A stretch of DNA of 64,000 bases. Source: Brassica napus. Taxonomy: Eukaryota > Streptophyta > Magnoliopsida > Brassicales > Brassicaceae. The stretch lies in NCBI RefSeq assembly GCF_020379485.1, contig NW_026014745.1:115968-179967 (forward strand), written 5' to 3'. The number at the start of each line of letters is the position of its first letter. Position 1 is the stretch's first letter. Positions 13,701-24,967 of this stretch are shown one piece after another. The notes under the pieces are model-generated. The model was not told the origin of the DNA, ran no database searches, and saw only the letters and a list, made by a program, of their open reading frames with translations. The position numbers were made by a program, and so were the translations under genes.

Positions 13701-14833
13701 ATGTTTTGAGATTGAAGAAGGCAATATATGGGCTGAAACAATCACCTAGAGCTTGGTACAGGAAGCTGAGTACAACACTCAATGGGAGAGGCTTTAGGAA
13801 GTCTGAATTAGATCACACTCTCTTCACCTTGACAGGACCTTCAGGGATCATTGTGATTCTAGTGTATGTGGATGATTTGATTATCACAGGGAGTGATAAG
13901 GCAGGGATTCAAGCTACTAAGGAGTTTCTCAAATCTGTGTTTGACATCAAGGATTTGGGAGAGATGAAGTATTTTCTGGGCATTGAGATATGCAGATCAA
14001 AGGAGGGTTTGTTTATGTCTCAAAGGAAGTATACTATGGATATGTTGAAGGAGACTGATGTGCTTGGAGGAAAGATAGCTAAGACACCCCTCGAGGAGGG
14101 ATATAAGGTTCTGCGTGAGGGGGAGGTTGAAGAGAAGCAGCTGTTTGAGGATCCTAAGCTATACAGGAAGATGGTTGGCAAGCTGATCTACTTGACAATT
14201 ACTAGGCCAGATATATGCTTCGCTGTGAATCAAGTGAGTCAACATATGCAGGCGCCAAAGGTCCATCATTGGAAGATGGTTGATAGGATACTGAGGTATT
14301 TAAGTGGGACGGCTGGACAAGGAGTTTGGATGGGCTGCAATGGCAGTACAGAAGTGGTTGGTTATTGTGATGCTGATTGGGCAGGAGATAGAGTGGACAG
14401 GAGATCAACTACTGGGTATTGTACATTCATTGGAGGGAACTTGGTAACTTGGAAGAGTAAGAAGCAGAAGGTTATCTCCTGTTCAAGTGCTGAAGCTGAG
14501 TATAGAGCCATGTTGAAGCTGACAAACGAGTTGGTGTGGATCAAGGGGATCTTGAAGCATCTAGAGATTGAGCAGACTACTCCTATGACTATGCATTGTG
14601 ACAATCAAGCAGCTATCCACATTGCCTCCAACTCAGTGTTTCATGAGAGAACAAAGCACATAGAGGTGGATTGTCATAAGGTGAGGCAGATGATTATCTT
14701 AGGAGTGATACTGCCATGTTATACAAGAAGTGAAGACCAGCTTGCAGATGTGTTTACTAAGGCAGCGAGATTAAAGACAATGGAGTCCATACTATCAAGG
14801 CTTGGACTCATTGATCTTACTCCAAGGAGCTGA
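10703..14833 (+). CDS. Element I copia polyprotein, intact frame with aberrant Gag
   Basis: A single 1376-codon frame ending in TGA. Protease motif DSGA starts at about residue 265. The GAG-pre-integrase HARLGHPH and CEACILGKHC motifs follow. The integrase catalytic triad is D450, D512 and E548 (D-x61-D-x35-E). The reverse transcriptase YVDD box is at 1055-1058, followed by RNase H with CDADWAGD. The part before the protease is about 140 residues shorter than in element IX and has no CCHC knuckle. Its first 40 residues still resemble a Gag N-terminus (WSDWVETALESCGIWS). A 23-residue direct repeat and a Lys/Arg-rich stretch follow. I infer that Gag function is either supplied in trans or carried by a divergent region. 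The start is the first ATG of the frame, 156 bp after the LTR. Confidence 0.9.
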   Translation: MESNVSREMKTRSSYQVKKGRENKWIWSDWVETALESCGIWSNHVKEEPLKVRAAEKDQTASLKEIQVKVEPLKEVAAEEGQTARLEGHEAKGVIYSLRQRKDELYQLVGRLREVESELGMVKTHTGRRKQDVIFSFLMGEICELVEHICDVWEINKKPGRWKRGTSCKKGKLRKLSKMWVMMSRLWRKGIKESMQVGECFYSAYMGESVESSGVMRKLETKGADERVTKEEWDEFVKYVYALATTRRQGAPAKASTSNKPIIVDSGASHHMISDRSLMSDVKKATGGVMIANGDRIPIEGVGKLKLFDKDSDAFYMPQFASNLLSVRKATIDLGCQVVFRPDDVEFQDLKTGRVIGRGDSKNNLYQLQLAKISKPFDSMCLSSTYEKIDSITWHARLGHPHARAIELIIPNMSFSHLECEACILGKHCRTVFPTSETTYEHCFDLVHSDVWTAPCLSRDSQKYFVTFIDEKSKYTWLTLLPSKDRVLEAFMNFQAYVSNQYNATVKVLRSDNGGEYISNAFKSHLAKHGIVHQTSCPYTPQQNGVAERKNRHLMEVARSMMFHANVPKRFWSDAVQTACYLINRVPTKILKNLSPFEVLNKSKPVIDHLRVFGCVCYVMVPGEQRNKLEAKSTKAMFIGYSITQKGYKCYDPEARRVMVSREVKFVETKGYYEEKEWENLKDLSQAPSDKATILRVLLEKLGIGLSQDQETGRRESSNQSGGAGRTTPLDHERGNGTESGEQEQNQEDSGLHDQDTSQEVENNEVQSSGEVDEVQSSVEEQLRPASSEEEQVEPASVQTEDQVQALRRSTRIKRDPSNWVNTRVYYNAQAVEHPSQAVCSFAEFPEEHYAFMISLDESYVPRTYEEAMLDKEWKESVGAEAGAMIKNDTWYESELPKGKRAVSSRWIFTIKYLANGQIDRKKTRLVARGFTQTYGEDYIDTFAPVAKLHTVRIVLSIATNLEWDLWQMDVKNAFLQGELEDEVYMLPPPGLEHLVKPGNVLRLKKAIYGLKQSPRAWYRKLSTTLNGRGFRKSELDHTLFTLTGPSGIIVILVYVDDLIITGSDKAGIQATKEFLKSVFDIKDLGEMKYFLGIEICRSKEGLFMSQRKYTMDMLKETDVLGGKIAKTPLEEGYKVLREGEVEEKQLFEDPKLYRKMVGKLIYLTITRPDICFAVNQVSQHMQAPKVHHWKMVDRILRYLSGTAGQGVWMGCNGSTEVVGYCDADWAGDRVDRRSTTGYCTFIGGNLVTWKSKKQKVISCSSAEAEYRAMLKLTNELVWIKGILKHLEIEQTTPMTMHCDNQAAIHIASNSVFHERTKHIEVDCHKVRQMIILGVILPCYTRSEDQLADVFTKAARLKTMESILSRLGLIDLTPRS

Positions 14834-14865
14834 GCCCCTTAACCATGGAGTCTCCACTCTTTTTC

Positions 14866-14975
14866 CCTCATCAAGGTTTTATCCCAATGGGTTTTCCTTG
14901 GTGAGGTTTTTAATGAGGGAGGTCTTCATGGTTTCCAAGCTTGACTTGTTCTACATGGTCAAGCTTGAGGGGGAG
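14866..14975 (+). promoter_or_regulatory. Element I 3' UTR module: two hairpins and polypurine tract
   Basis: Hairpin 1 occupies 14866-14906 (41 nt), with outer arms CCTCATCAAGG and CCTTGGTGAGG and an inner CCC-AAT-GGG. Hairpin 2 occupies 14937-14966, with perfect 9-bp arms AAGCTTGAC and GTCAAGCTT. The polypurine tract GAGGGGGAG (14967-14975) abuts the 3' LTR and primes plus-strand DNA synthesis in this family. The hairpins are inferred from the sequence and from covariation across elements. Confidence 0.8.
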
Positions 14976-15444
14976 TGTTGAGAAGAGGTGATACATTGAT
15001 AGAGGAAGAGTATTGGGGCAGATAGTAACTTTGGAGTTTTACCACAGTAACTTCGGTTTGACTGTGGTAACTAAGTTAAAAGCTTAGGAAGTTACTTTGC
15101 ATCCCTTTGGAGAGTGGATCACGCCCAGGAGGAAGTCTGGATAAGGAAGGAGTAGTTTGGATAAGGTCTGGTCATAGCTGGAAAGGTAAAGCACCTTTAC
15201 AGCCTGTCCAAGCATGTGAAGCATCTTTACAGCCTATCCCTTGACTTCACATGCTTATGATTTCGAAATCCTCTTTGTATTATCCTGATCTCTTCATATA
15301 TAACTTGTATCTGAGACATTAAATTAATTAATGGAGTTTTGAGTATTCTCTCTATTCTCTCTCTACTTATTCTCTTAATCTCTTTAATCTTACACAAAAC
15401 AATCTGATTGTTCTTAAACACACTCTAATACACAAAAGTGTATA
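14976..15444 (+). repeat. 3' LTR of element I
   Basis: 469 bp, matching the 5' LTR except at 15022. It ends GTGTATA directly before the CAAAT target duplication, which fixes the TA terminus. The TATA-like stretch is near 15297-15302. Confidence 0.93.
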
Positions 15445-18400
15445 CAAATCAGGTGATTCCAGTTTCCCAGTTTGGGAATAGCACAGCTTCGTCGTCGTTC
15501 CAGACAAACCAGGATGAATCACTTTGTAAGAAGCTTGATTTGGATACATAAAGTGGTGTAGAATCACCAGGAAGTTGAATAAATCTCATAGGAGTTGGGA
15601 TGAAGAAGTTATCCCACTTTCAAATCAGGTGATTTCAATTTCCCAATTTGGGAATAGGACAGCTTGTTCGTCGTTCCAATCAAACCAGGATGAATCACTT
15701 TGTGAGAAGCTTGATTTGGATACATAAAGTGGTGGAGAATCACCAGGAAGTTGAATAAATTTCATAGGAGTTGGCATGAAGAAGTTATCCCACTTTCAAA
15801 TCAGGTGATTCCATTTCCCAGTTTGGGAATAGCACAGCTTCTTCGTCGTTCCAATCAAACCAGGATGAATCACTTTGTAAGAAGCTTGATTTGGATACAT
15901 AAAGTGGTGGAGAATCACCAGGAAGTTGAATAAATCTCATAGGAGTTGGCATGAAGAAATTATCCCACTTTCAAATCAGGTGATTCCAGTTTCCCAGTTT
16001 GGGAATAGCACAGCTTCTTCGTCGTTCCAATCAAACCAGGATGAATCACTTTGTAAGAAGCTTGATTTGGATACATAAAGTGGTGTAGAATCTCCAGGAA
16101 GTTGAATAAATCTCATAGGATTTGGCATGAAGAAGTTATCCCACTTTCAAATCAGGTGATTCCAGTTTCCCAGTTTGGGAATAGCACAGCTTTTTCGTCG
16201 TTCGAATCAAACCAGGATGAATCACTTTGTGAGAAGCTTGATTTGGATACATAAAGTGGTTTAGAATCACCAGGAAGTTGAATATATCTCGTAGGAGTTG
16301 GGATGAAGAAATTATCCCACTTTCAAATCAGGTGAGTCCAGTTTCCCCGTTTGGGAATAGCACAGCTTCTTCGTCGTTCCAATCAAACTAGGATGAATCT
16401 CTTTGTAAGAAGCTTGATTTGGATACAAAAAGTGGTGGAGAATCACCAGGAAGTTGAATAAATCTCATAGGAGTTGGCATGAAGAAGTTATCCCACTTTC
16501 AAATCAGGTGAGTCCAGTTTCCCAGTTTGGGAATAGCACAGCTTCTTCGTCGTTCCAATCAAACCCGGATGAATCACTTTGTAAGAAGCTTGATTTGGAT
16601 ACATAAAGTGGTGGAGAATCACCAGGAAGTTGAATAAATCTCATAGGAGTTGGCATGAAGAAATTATCCCACTTTCAAATCAGGTGAGTCCAGTTTCCCA
16701 GTTTGGGAATAGCACAGCTTCTTCGTCGTTCCAATCAAATCAGGATGAATCACTTTGTAAGAAGCTTGATTTGGATACATAAAGTGGTGGAGAATCACTA
16801 GGAAATTGAATAAATCCCATAGGAGTTGGCATGAAGAAGTTATCCCACTTTCAAATCAGGTGATTCCAGTTTCCCAGTTTGGGAATAGCACAGCTTCGTC
16901 GTCGTTCCAACAAACCAGGATGAATCACTTTGTAAGAAGCTTGATTTGGATACATAAAGTGGTGTAGAATCACCAGGAAGTTGAATAAATCTCATAGGAG
17001 TTGGCATGAAGAAGTTATCCCACTTTCAAATCAGGTGATTCCAGTTTCCCAGTTTGGGAATAGCACAGCTTCTTCGTCGTTCCATTCAAACCAGGATGAA
17101 TCACTTTCTAAGAAGCTTGATTTGGATACATAAAGTGGTGGAGAATCACCAGGAAGTTGAATAAATCTCATAGGAGTTGGGATAAAGAAGTTATCCCACT
17201 TTCAAATCAGGTGATTCCAGTTTCCCAATTTGGGAATAGGACAGCTTGTTCTTCGTTCCAATCAAACCAGGATGAATCAATTGGTGAGAAGCTTGATTTG
17301 GATACATAAAGTGGTGTAGAATCTCCAGGAAGTTGAATAAATCTCAGAGGATTTAGCATGAAGAAGTTATCCCACTTTCAAATCAGGTGATTCCAGTTTC
17401 CCAGTTTGGGAATAGCACAGCTTTTTCGTCGTTCGAATCAAACCAGGATGAATCACTTTGTGAGAAGCTTGATTTGGATACATAAAGTGGTTTAGAATCA
17501 CCAGGAAGTTGAATATATCTCGTAGGAGTTGGGATGAAGAAATTATCCCACTTTCAAATTAGGTGAGTCCAGTTTCCCTGTTTGGGAATAGCACAACTTC
17601 TTCGTCGTTCCAATCAAACCAGGATGAGTCACTTTGTAAGAAGCTTGATTTGGATACATAAAGTGGTGGAGAATCACTAGGAAATTGAATAAATCCCATA
17701 GGAGTTGGCATGAAGAAGTTATCCCACTTTCAAATCAGGTGATTCCAGTTTCCCAGTTTGGGAATAGCACAGCTTCGTCGTCGTTCCAGACAAACCAGGA
17801 TGAATCAATTTGTAAGAAGCTTGATTTGGATACATAAAGTGGTGTAGAATCACCAGGAAGTTGAATAAATCTCATAGGAGTTGGGATGAAGAAGTTATCC
17901 CACTTTCAAATCAGGTGATTCCAATTTCCCAATTTGGGAATAGGACAGCTTGTTCGTCGTTCCAATCAAACCAGGATGAATCACTTTGTGAGAAGCTTGA
18001 TTTGGATACATAAAGTGGTGGAGAATCACCAGGAAGTTTAATAAATCTCATAGGAGTTGGCATGAAGAAGTTATCCCACTTTCAAATCAGGTGATTCCAG
18101 TTTCCCAGTTTGGGAATAGCACAGCTTCTTCGTCGTTCCATTCAAATCAGGATGAATCACTTTCTAAGAAGCTTGATTTGGATACATAAAGTGGTGGAGA
18201 ATCACCAGGAAGTTGAATAAATCTCATAAGAGTTGGGATAAAGAAGTTATCCCACTTTCAAATCAGGTGATTCCAGTTTCCCAATTTGGGAATAGGACAG
18301 CTTGTTCTTCGTTCCAATCAAACCAGGATGAATCACTTGGTGAGAAGCTTGATTTGGATACATAAAGTGGTGTAGAATCTCCAGGAAGTTGAATAAATCT

Positions 18401-20502
18401 CATAGGATTTGGCATGAAGAAGTTATCCCACTTTCAAATCAGGTGATTCCAGTTTCCCAGTTTGGGAATAGCACAGCTTCGTCGTCGTTCCAAACAAACC
18501 AGGATGAATCACGTTGTAAGAAGCTTTATTTGGATACATAAAGTGGTGGAGAATCACCAGGAAGTTGAATAAATCTCATAGGAGTTGGGATGAAGAAGTT
18601 ATCCCACTTTCAAATCATGTGATTCCAGTTTCCTAGTTTGGGAATAGCACAGCTTGTTCGTCGTTCCAATCAAACCAGGATGAATCACTTTGTAAGAAGC
18701 TTGATTTGGATACATAAAGTGGTGGAGAATCACCAGGAAGTTGAATAAATCTCATAGGAGTTGGGATAAAGAAGTTATCCCACTTTCAAATCAGGTGATT
18801 CCAGTTTCCCAATTTGGGAATAGGACAGCTTGTTCGTCGTTCCAATCAAACCAGGATGAATCACTTGGTGAGAAGCTTGATTTGGATACATAAAGTGGTG
18901 TAGAATCTCCAGGAAGTTGAATAAATCTCATAGGATTTGGCATGAAGAAGTTATCCCACTTTCAAATCAGGTGATTCCAGTTTCCCAGTTTGGGAATAGC
19001 ACAGCTTTTTCGTCGTTCGAATCAAACCAGGATGAATCACTTTGTGAGAAGCTTGATTTGGATACATAAAGTGGTTTAGAATCACCAGGAAGTTGAATAT
19101 ATCTCGTAGGAGTTGGGATGAAGAAATTATCCCACTTTCAAATTAGGTGAGTCCAGTTTCCCTGTTTGGGAATAGCACAGCTTCTTCGTCGTTCCAATCA
19201 AACCAGGATGAGTCACTTTGTAAGAAGCTTGATTTGGATACATAAAGTGGTGGAGAATCACTAGGAAATTGAATAAATCCCATAGGAGTTGGCATGAAGA
19301 AGTTATCCCACTTTCAAATCAGGTGATTCCAGTTTCCCAGTTTGGGAATAGCACAGCTTCGTCGTCGTTCCAGACAAACCAGGATGAATCACTTTGTAAG
19401 AAGCTTGATTTGGATACATAAAGTGGTGTAGAATCACCAGGAAGTTGAATAAATCTCATAGGAGTAGGGATGAAGAAGTTATCCCACTTTCAAATCAGGT
19501 GATTCCAATTTCCCAATTTGGGAATAGGACAGCTTGTTCGTCGTTCCAATCAAACCAGGATGAATCACTTTGTGAGAAGCTTGATTTGGATACATAAAGT
19601 GGTGGAGAATCACCAGGAAGTTGAATAAATCTCATAGGAGTTGGCATGAAGAAGGTATCCCACTTTCAAATCAGGTGATTCCAGTTTCCCAGTTTGGGAA
19701 TAGCACAGCTTCTTCGTCGTTCCATTCAAACCAGGATGAATCACTTTCTAAGAAGCTTGATTTGGATACATAAAGTGGTGGAGAATCACCAGGAAGTTGA
19801 ATAAATCTCATAGGAGTTGGGATAAAGAAGTTATCCCACTTTCAAATCAGGTGATTCCAGTTTCCCAATTTGGGAATAGGACAGCTTGTTCTTCGTTCCA
19901 ATCAAACCAGGATGAATCACTTGGTGAGAAGCTTGATTTGGATACATAAAGTGGTGTAGAATCTCCAGGAAGTTGAATAAATCTCATAGGATTTGGCATG
20001 AAGAAGTTATCCCACTTTCAAATCAGGTGATTCCAGTTTCCCAGTTTGGGAATAGCACAGCTTCGTCGTCGTTCCAAACAAACCAGGATGAATCACGTTG
20101 TAAGAAGCTTTATTTGGGTACATAAAGTGGTTTAGAATCACCAGGAAGTTGAATATATCTCGTAGGAGTTGGGATGAAGAAATTATTCCACTTTCAAATC
20201 AGGTGAGTCCAGTTTCCCCATTTGGGAATAGCACAGCTTCTTCGTCGTTCCAATCAAACCAGGATGAATCTCTTTGTAAGAAGCTTTATTTGGATACATA
20301 AAATGGTGGAGAATCACCAGTAAGTTGAATAAATCTCATAGGAGTTGGCATGAAGAAGTTATCCTACTTTCAAATCAGGTGAGTCTAGTTTCCCAGTATG
20401 GGAATAGCACAGCTTCTTCGTCGTTCCAATCAAACCCGGATGAATCACTTTCTAAAAAACTTGATTTTGATACATAAAGTGGTGGAGAATCACCAAGAAG
20501 TT
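15445..20502. repeat. CentBr-type satellite, diverged array with higher-order structure
   Basis: About 29 monomers of roughly 176 bp that differ clearly from those at 1-10077. Several monomer types recur. One has CTTCGTCGTCGTTCC. One has GGGATAAAG with CTTGTTCTTCG and TTGGTGAG. One has GGATTTGGCATG with GCTTTTTCGTCGTTCG. One has CGTAGGAG with AAATTATCC and GTGAGTCC. The last monomers before 20503 carry many private changes. The array stops abruptly inside a monomer at 20502, where element II begins without an LTR. The only longer frame, near 15751, is satellite sequence and not a gene. Confidence 0.92.
17161..20124. repeat. Nine-monomer higher-order repeat, two copies
   Basis: The order of monomer types from about 17161 to 18540 recurs from about 18745 to 20124, a shift of 1584 bp (9 x 176). 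Diagnostic pairs include CGTAGGAG at 17521 and 19105 and the following AATTAGGTGAGTCC and CACTAGGAAATTG variants. The rare CACGTTGTAAGAAGCTTTATTT variant near 18511 also recurs near 20095. A few private changes separate the copies. Unequal crossing-over is the likely origin. Confidence 0.75.
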
Positions 20503-23500
20503 AGCACCAGTGGCCAGTGAGGAAGAAGGTGGAAGAGAGCTCGCGGTTGCTGATGGAAAGAAGTGGATTCAAGATGACTTGATGGTGCTATCTGTGCTGC
20601 AAGGATCACTTGAAGAACATCTTTTGGAAGCCTACAGCTACTGCGAGACTCCAAAACACCTGTGGGAGGTACTCCAAAAGACTTTTGGGAACGTTACCAA
20701 TCTGAGCCGTGTGTATGAGATCAAGAAAGCTATCAACACACTGGTACAAGATGGAGAGGAGTTCACCAAGCATTTGGGAAAGTATAGATCCTTGTGGTCT
20801 GAACTTGAATCGTTGAGGCCAAGCACTAATGATCAAGAGCTACTCACGGAGAGGAGGGAGCAGGATCAGGTGTTTGGTTTGCTGTTGACGTTGGATCCTC
20901 CATTCAACGATGTGATCAAGCACATGTTGAGGATGCCAAATCTCCCATCTATGGAGGAAGTGTGTGCGCAACTTCAGAAGGAGGAAGGGTCACTTGGTCT
21001 CTTTGGAAGCAAGGGAGACTTTGCTCTAGCCAACAAGGCTGAGGAAGGAGCACAAGCTAACCGTGCAGCATACAAGACTGATGAGAGGAAGTATGGTGAT
21101 GAGAGGAGGTTTGGAGGCAATTGTGATCACTGCAAGAAGTTGGGACACAAGAGGAGCCAATGCTGGATCCTTCACCCCCATCTCAAGCCGGCCAAATTCA
21201 ACAAAGACCGAGAAGCCAGAGCTAACCTGTCTACTAAAGCAAGTGAGTCCGGTCCATCAAGAGCAGGCTCAAGTGCACAAGTGGGTGAAAGCGCAGGAAA
21301 GGCAATGGCAACTCACTACACGGCCGCAAAGAGTTTGGAGCATGAAGTGATTCGCAAATCTGACATTGATGCCCTCATCAAAGCTCTTAAGGAGTCTGGT
21401 ACATTCGGAAATACTCTTGGTTATTCTTACACTGCTCATATGATGCCTAGGAATGAGAATAGGTTGATAGATATCATTGAGGAATTAAAACTGAGAAATG
21501 AATCACCTAGAACTCATCTAGCTAGAGGCATAAATCCATTGATTGTTGACTCTGGTGCATCTCATCACATGATCAGTGATGATAGCTTGATTAAAAACAT
21601 AGAACCTGCTCATGGACATGTAATGATTGCAAATGGAGATAGAATTCCCATTAAAGGTGTAGGAGACTTAAAGCTATTTGATAAGAACTCTAAAGCATTT
21701 TACATGCCTGATTTCACTTCTAATCTCTTATCTGTTAAAAGATGTACCAATGATCTACAATGCAATGTTATCTTTAGTCCTAACAATGTGACATTTCAGG
21801 ATATTGAGAGCAATAAGTTGATTGGACAAGGAGTAACCAAGGGAGATCTTTATGTACTTGAAGATGTTAATCCCGTTTCTAGTTGTTTGCTGAGTTCTGT
21901 TTTAAGTAAAAGTGCATTATGGCATTCTAGGCTAGGACATCCACATGTTAGAGCCTTAAGCTTAATGTTACCAGGTGTCATGTTTAAAAATAATGATTGT
22001 GAGGCTTGTATTTTGGGAAAACATTGTAAGACTGTGTTTAAAGATCTACTACTATCTATGATAAGTGTTTTTATCTTGTTCACTCTGATGTATGGACTGC
22101 TCCCTGCTTATCTAGAGATAATTACAAGTACTTTGTCACATTTATAGATGAAAAATCTAAGTACACCTGGATAACACTCATTAAAACAAAGGATAGGGTT
22201 CTTGATGCATTTAAAAACTTCCAAGCTTATATATCTAACCAGTATAATGCCAAGATTAAGATTTTCAGGTCTGATAATGGTGGAGAATATACTGGTAATG
22301 CTTTCAAGAGTCATCTAGCTCACCATGGGATTCTACATCAGACAAGTTGTCCATACACTCCTCAACAGAATGGTGTAGCCGAGAGAAAGAATAGACACCT
22401 AATGGAGGTGGCAAGGTCTATGATGTTTCACACAAGTGTGCCTAAAAGATTCTGGAGTGATGCTGTGATCTCGGCTTGTTATCTGATCAATAGGATACCA
22501 ACCAAGATCTTGGAGGATCAGGCACCTTATGAAGTTCTAAACAGAAACAAACCTGTGCTGGATCACTTAAGAGTCTTTGGATGTGTGTGCTTTGTACTCG
22601 TACCCAGGGAGCTAAGGAATAAGCTAGAAGCAAAGAGCACAAGAGCCATGTTCATTGGCTACTCAACATCACAAAAGGGATATAAATGCTATGATTCAGA
22701 AGCCAGGAGAGTTCTTGTGTCTAGAGATGTTAAGTTCTTGGAGGATAAGAGCTTTTATGGAGATAGAAAGTGGGAAGATCTTGAAGATTTGTCTCAACCA
22801 TCTGATAGAGCTACAAGTCTTAGGCGTGTACTAGAAGGACTTGGAATCAACATGTCCCAGGATCAGCAACCAACCAAGGAGAATGAAGCTGAAGAACCAT
22901 CACACCATGATCATGAAGGGGGAAATGAGACTGAGCCTGAAGAACATGAAGATCAAGACTCAGATAGTCATGGTCAAGGTGTGATACAAAGCGAGGAAGA
23001 AGTCATTCAAGAAGTGGAACCAGATGAAGTAAAAGGGGAAGCAGTTCAGCCTACGGTGGTGGAGGTGGAACCAGTTCCATTAAGGAGAAGCACACGATTG
23101 AAGAAGGATGTTTCCAACTGGGTAAACACGAGAGTGTACTACAATGCTCAGGCTGTGAAGCATCCCTCTCAGGATGTGTGTTCTTTTGCTAGTTACCCAA
23201 AGGAACATTGCGCTTTCATTACAAGCTTAGATGGAAGTAGTGTACCAAGATCATATGAAGAAGCAATGCTACATGAAGATTGGAAAGAATCAGTGGGTGA
23301 TGAAGCTAATGCTATGATAAAGAATGATACTTGGTTTGAAAGTGAGTTGCCAAAAGGGAAGAAGGCTGTAACAAGCAAGTGGATATTCACTATCAAGTAT
23401 CTACCTGATGGAACCATTGAGAGGAAGAAGACAAGATTGGTGGCTAGAGGATACACTCAAACATATGGGGAAGACTACATTGATACCTTTGCTCCTGTTG

Positions 23501-24207
23501 CCAAGCTACATACTATAAGGATTGTATTGTCTCTTGCTGTGAACCTTGAGTGGGAGCTTTGGCAGATGGATGTGAAGAATGCCTTTCTTCAAGGAGAGCT
23601 AGAGGATGAAGTATATATGCATCCACCACCAGGCCTAGAGCATCTTGTGAAACCTGGAAATGTATTGAGACTCAAGAAGGCTATCTATGGATTGAAGCAA
23701 TCTCCTAGAGCATGGTACAACAAATTGAGCACTACCTTAAACAGACGGTTCAAGAAGTCTGAACTAGATCACACTCTATTCACTCTCACTACACCCTCAG
23801 GTATCATTTGCCTACTTGTATATGTTGATGACATTATAATAACAGGTAGTGATAAGGCTGGTATAAAAGCCACAAAGGAGTTTTTGAAATCTGTATTTGA
23901 AATCAAAGACTTAGGAGAAATGAAATACTTCCTTGGAATTGAGTTGTGTAGATCTAAGGAAGGATTGTTCATTTCCCAAAGGAAGTATACACTTGATCTT
24001 TTGAAAGATGCAGGTATACAAGGAGATAAGACAGCAAAGATGCCCCTTGAAGATGGATACAAGATTCCACGTGAGGGGGAGGTTGAAGATAGCAAGGCCT
24101 TTCATGATCCAAAGCTATACAGGAAGCTGGTAGGGAAGCTCATCTATCTCACTATCACAAGACCAGACATATGCTTTGCTGTGAATCAAGTGAGCCAGCA
24201 TATGCAA
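20503..24207 (+). pseudogene. Element II: 5'-truncated, frameshifted copia polyprotein
   Basis: The sequence starts abruptly inside Gag next to the satellite; there is no LTR, primer site or start codon. Visible parts are the rest of Gag with a CCHC knuckle (CDHCKKLGHKRSQC, near 21123-21165), DSGA protease near 21550, GAG-pre-integrase, integrase, and reverse transcriptase to just past the YVDD box. A 1-nt deletion near 22040, compared with element VII, shifts the frame early in integrase; coding continues in another frame to the end. A 3-nt deletion lies near 23745. The element is cut at 24207 by insertion of element III. RNase H and the 3' LTR would lie beyond this window. The protein is closest to that of element VIII. 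Confidence 0.88.
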
Positions 24208-24827
24208 TATAAGTTTTAGAGTATAAAGAGTAATCTGAGAGTTTAGGGGAGATTAGAGAAGTATTAGAGATGATTTAGGGTAGAATCTGAGATCAAGAGA
24301 CTAAGAGAAAAATCCATGGAGGCTAAGAATAATCTGAACTGTCTAATTCTTTATTATGGATGAGGTTACAACATTTATAGGAGAGTCATTAGGGCTTTTG
24401 CGCAAAGGGAAATGGCACTAGTCTAAGCATGTGAAGTCAAGGCTGAATGGAGTGTCTCCTTTTGAAATGAACGGACAGGAGGGCACACACGCGTCTGGCT
24501 TTACAGCCTGTCCAAGAGCTGGATGGATAAGGCGCGTCCCAACCTTATCCATAAACGGTCTGATCCATTCCAAACCTTCCGTGTCTAATGAAGGCACTGC
24601 TCGTCCATCTTCCTTCTCTTTCACGTTCCCTCAGATGTACGGTCATGCCCTATCCGTAAACACCATGCCCTAACTTTGCACAACCTTTAAACTGACTTTA
24701 AAGGTCATTCAAGCTCTCATGGTCGAGGTGATCCGTACCGTCCGTACTTAGGCCGTACCGTTCTTCCCTTTCACATTACTTGCCCAACTCCTCTTTTCTT
24801 TCGCATAATGGCTTCCTCATCTCAACA
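24208..24827 (-). repeat. 3' LTR of element III
   Basis: 620 bp, the same family as the 630-bp LTRs of element VI but diverged. In sense orientation it starts TGTTGAGATGAGG and ends CTTATA. GTAC motifs and the conserved block around GGATCAGACCGTT are present. Frames seen in it are shadows. Confidence 0.88.
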
Positions 24828-24935
24828 CTCCCCCTCAAGCTTGGCTTTGCGAAAGTCTAAGCTTGGACAGCCATGAGATCTTCCTCATTAAAAACCTCAC
24901 CAAGGAAAACCCATTGGGACAAAACCTTGATGAGG
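24828..24935 (-). promoter_or_regulatory. Element III 3' UTR module: polypurine tract and two hairpins
   Basis: The polypurine tract (CTCCCCCTC on the + strand) begins at 24828. Hairpin 2 lies at 24837-24864 and carries one A/C mismatch in its stem. Hairpin 1 lies at 24895-24935 (41 nt), with + strand arms CCTCACCAAGG and CCTTGATGAGG. Confidence 0.75.
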
Positions 24936-24967
24936 GAAAAAGAGTAAAGACCTCATGACTTAGGGGA

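Larger units (their letters stand above)
10078..15444 (+). mobile_element. Element I: complete Ty1/copia retrotransposon in the satellite
   Basis: A 5367-bp element with 469-bp LTRs at both ends, a primer site next to the 5' LTR, one long polyprotein frame and a polypurine tract before the 3' LTR. It is flanked by the 5-bp target duplication CAAAT (10073-10077 and 15445-15449), which is part of the satellite monomer. The two LTRs differ at one position that I can see (C at 10124, A at 15022), so the insertion looks recent. It lies exactly between the homogenised and the diverged satellite blocks. Its Gag region is unlike those of the other elements in the window. Confidence 0.95.

Noticed and set aside
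15751..15933. 60-codon frame in the satellite
   Set aside because: It is monomer sequence that happens to be open; neighbouring monomers have stops in the same phase.
20510..20512. GTG as a start codon for element II
   Set aside because: This is only the first open position after the truncation; relatives show that the true Gag start is missing.
24431..24673. Frame of 80 codons between elements II and III coding regions
   Set aside because: It lies wholly within the 3' LTR of element III.
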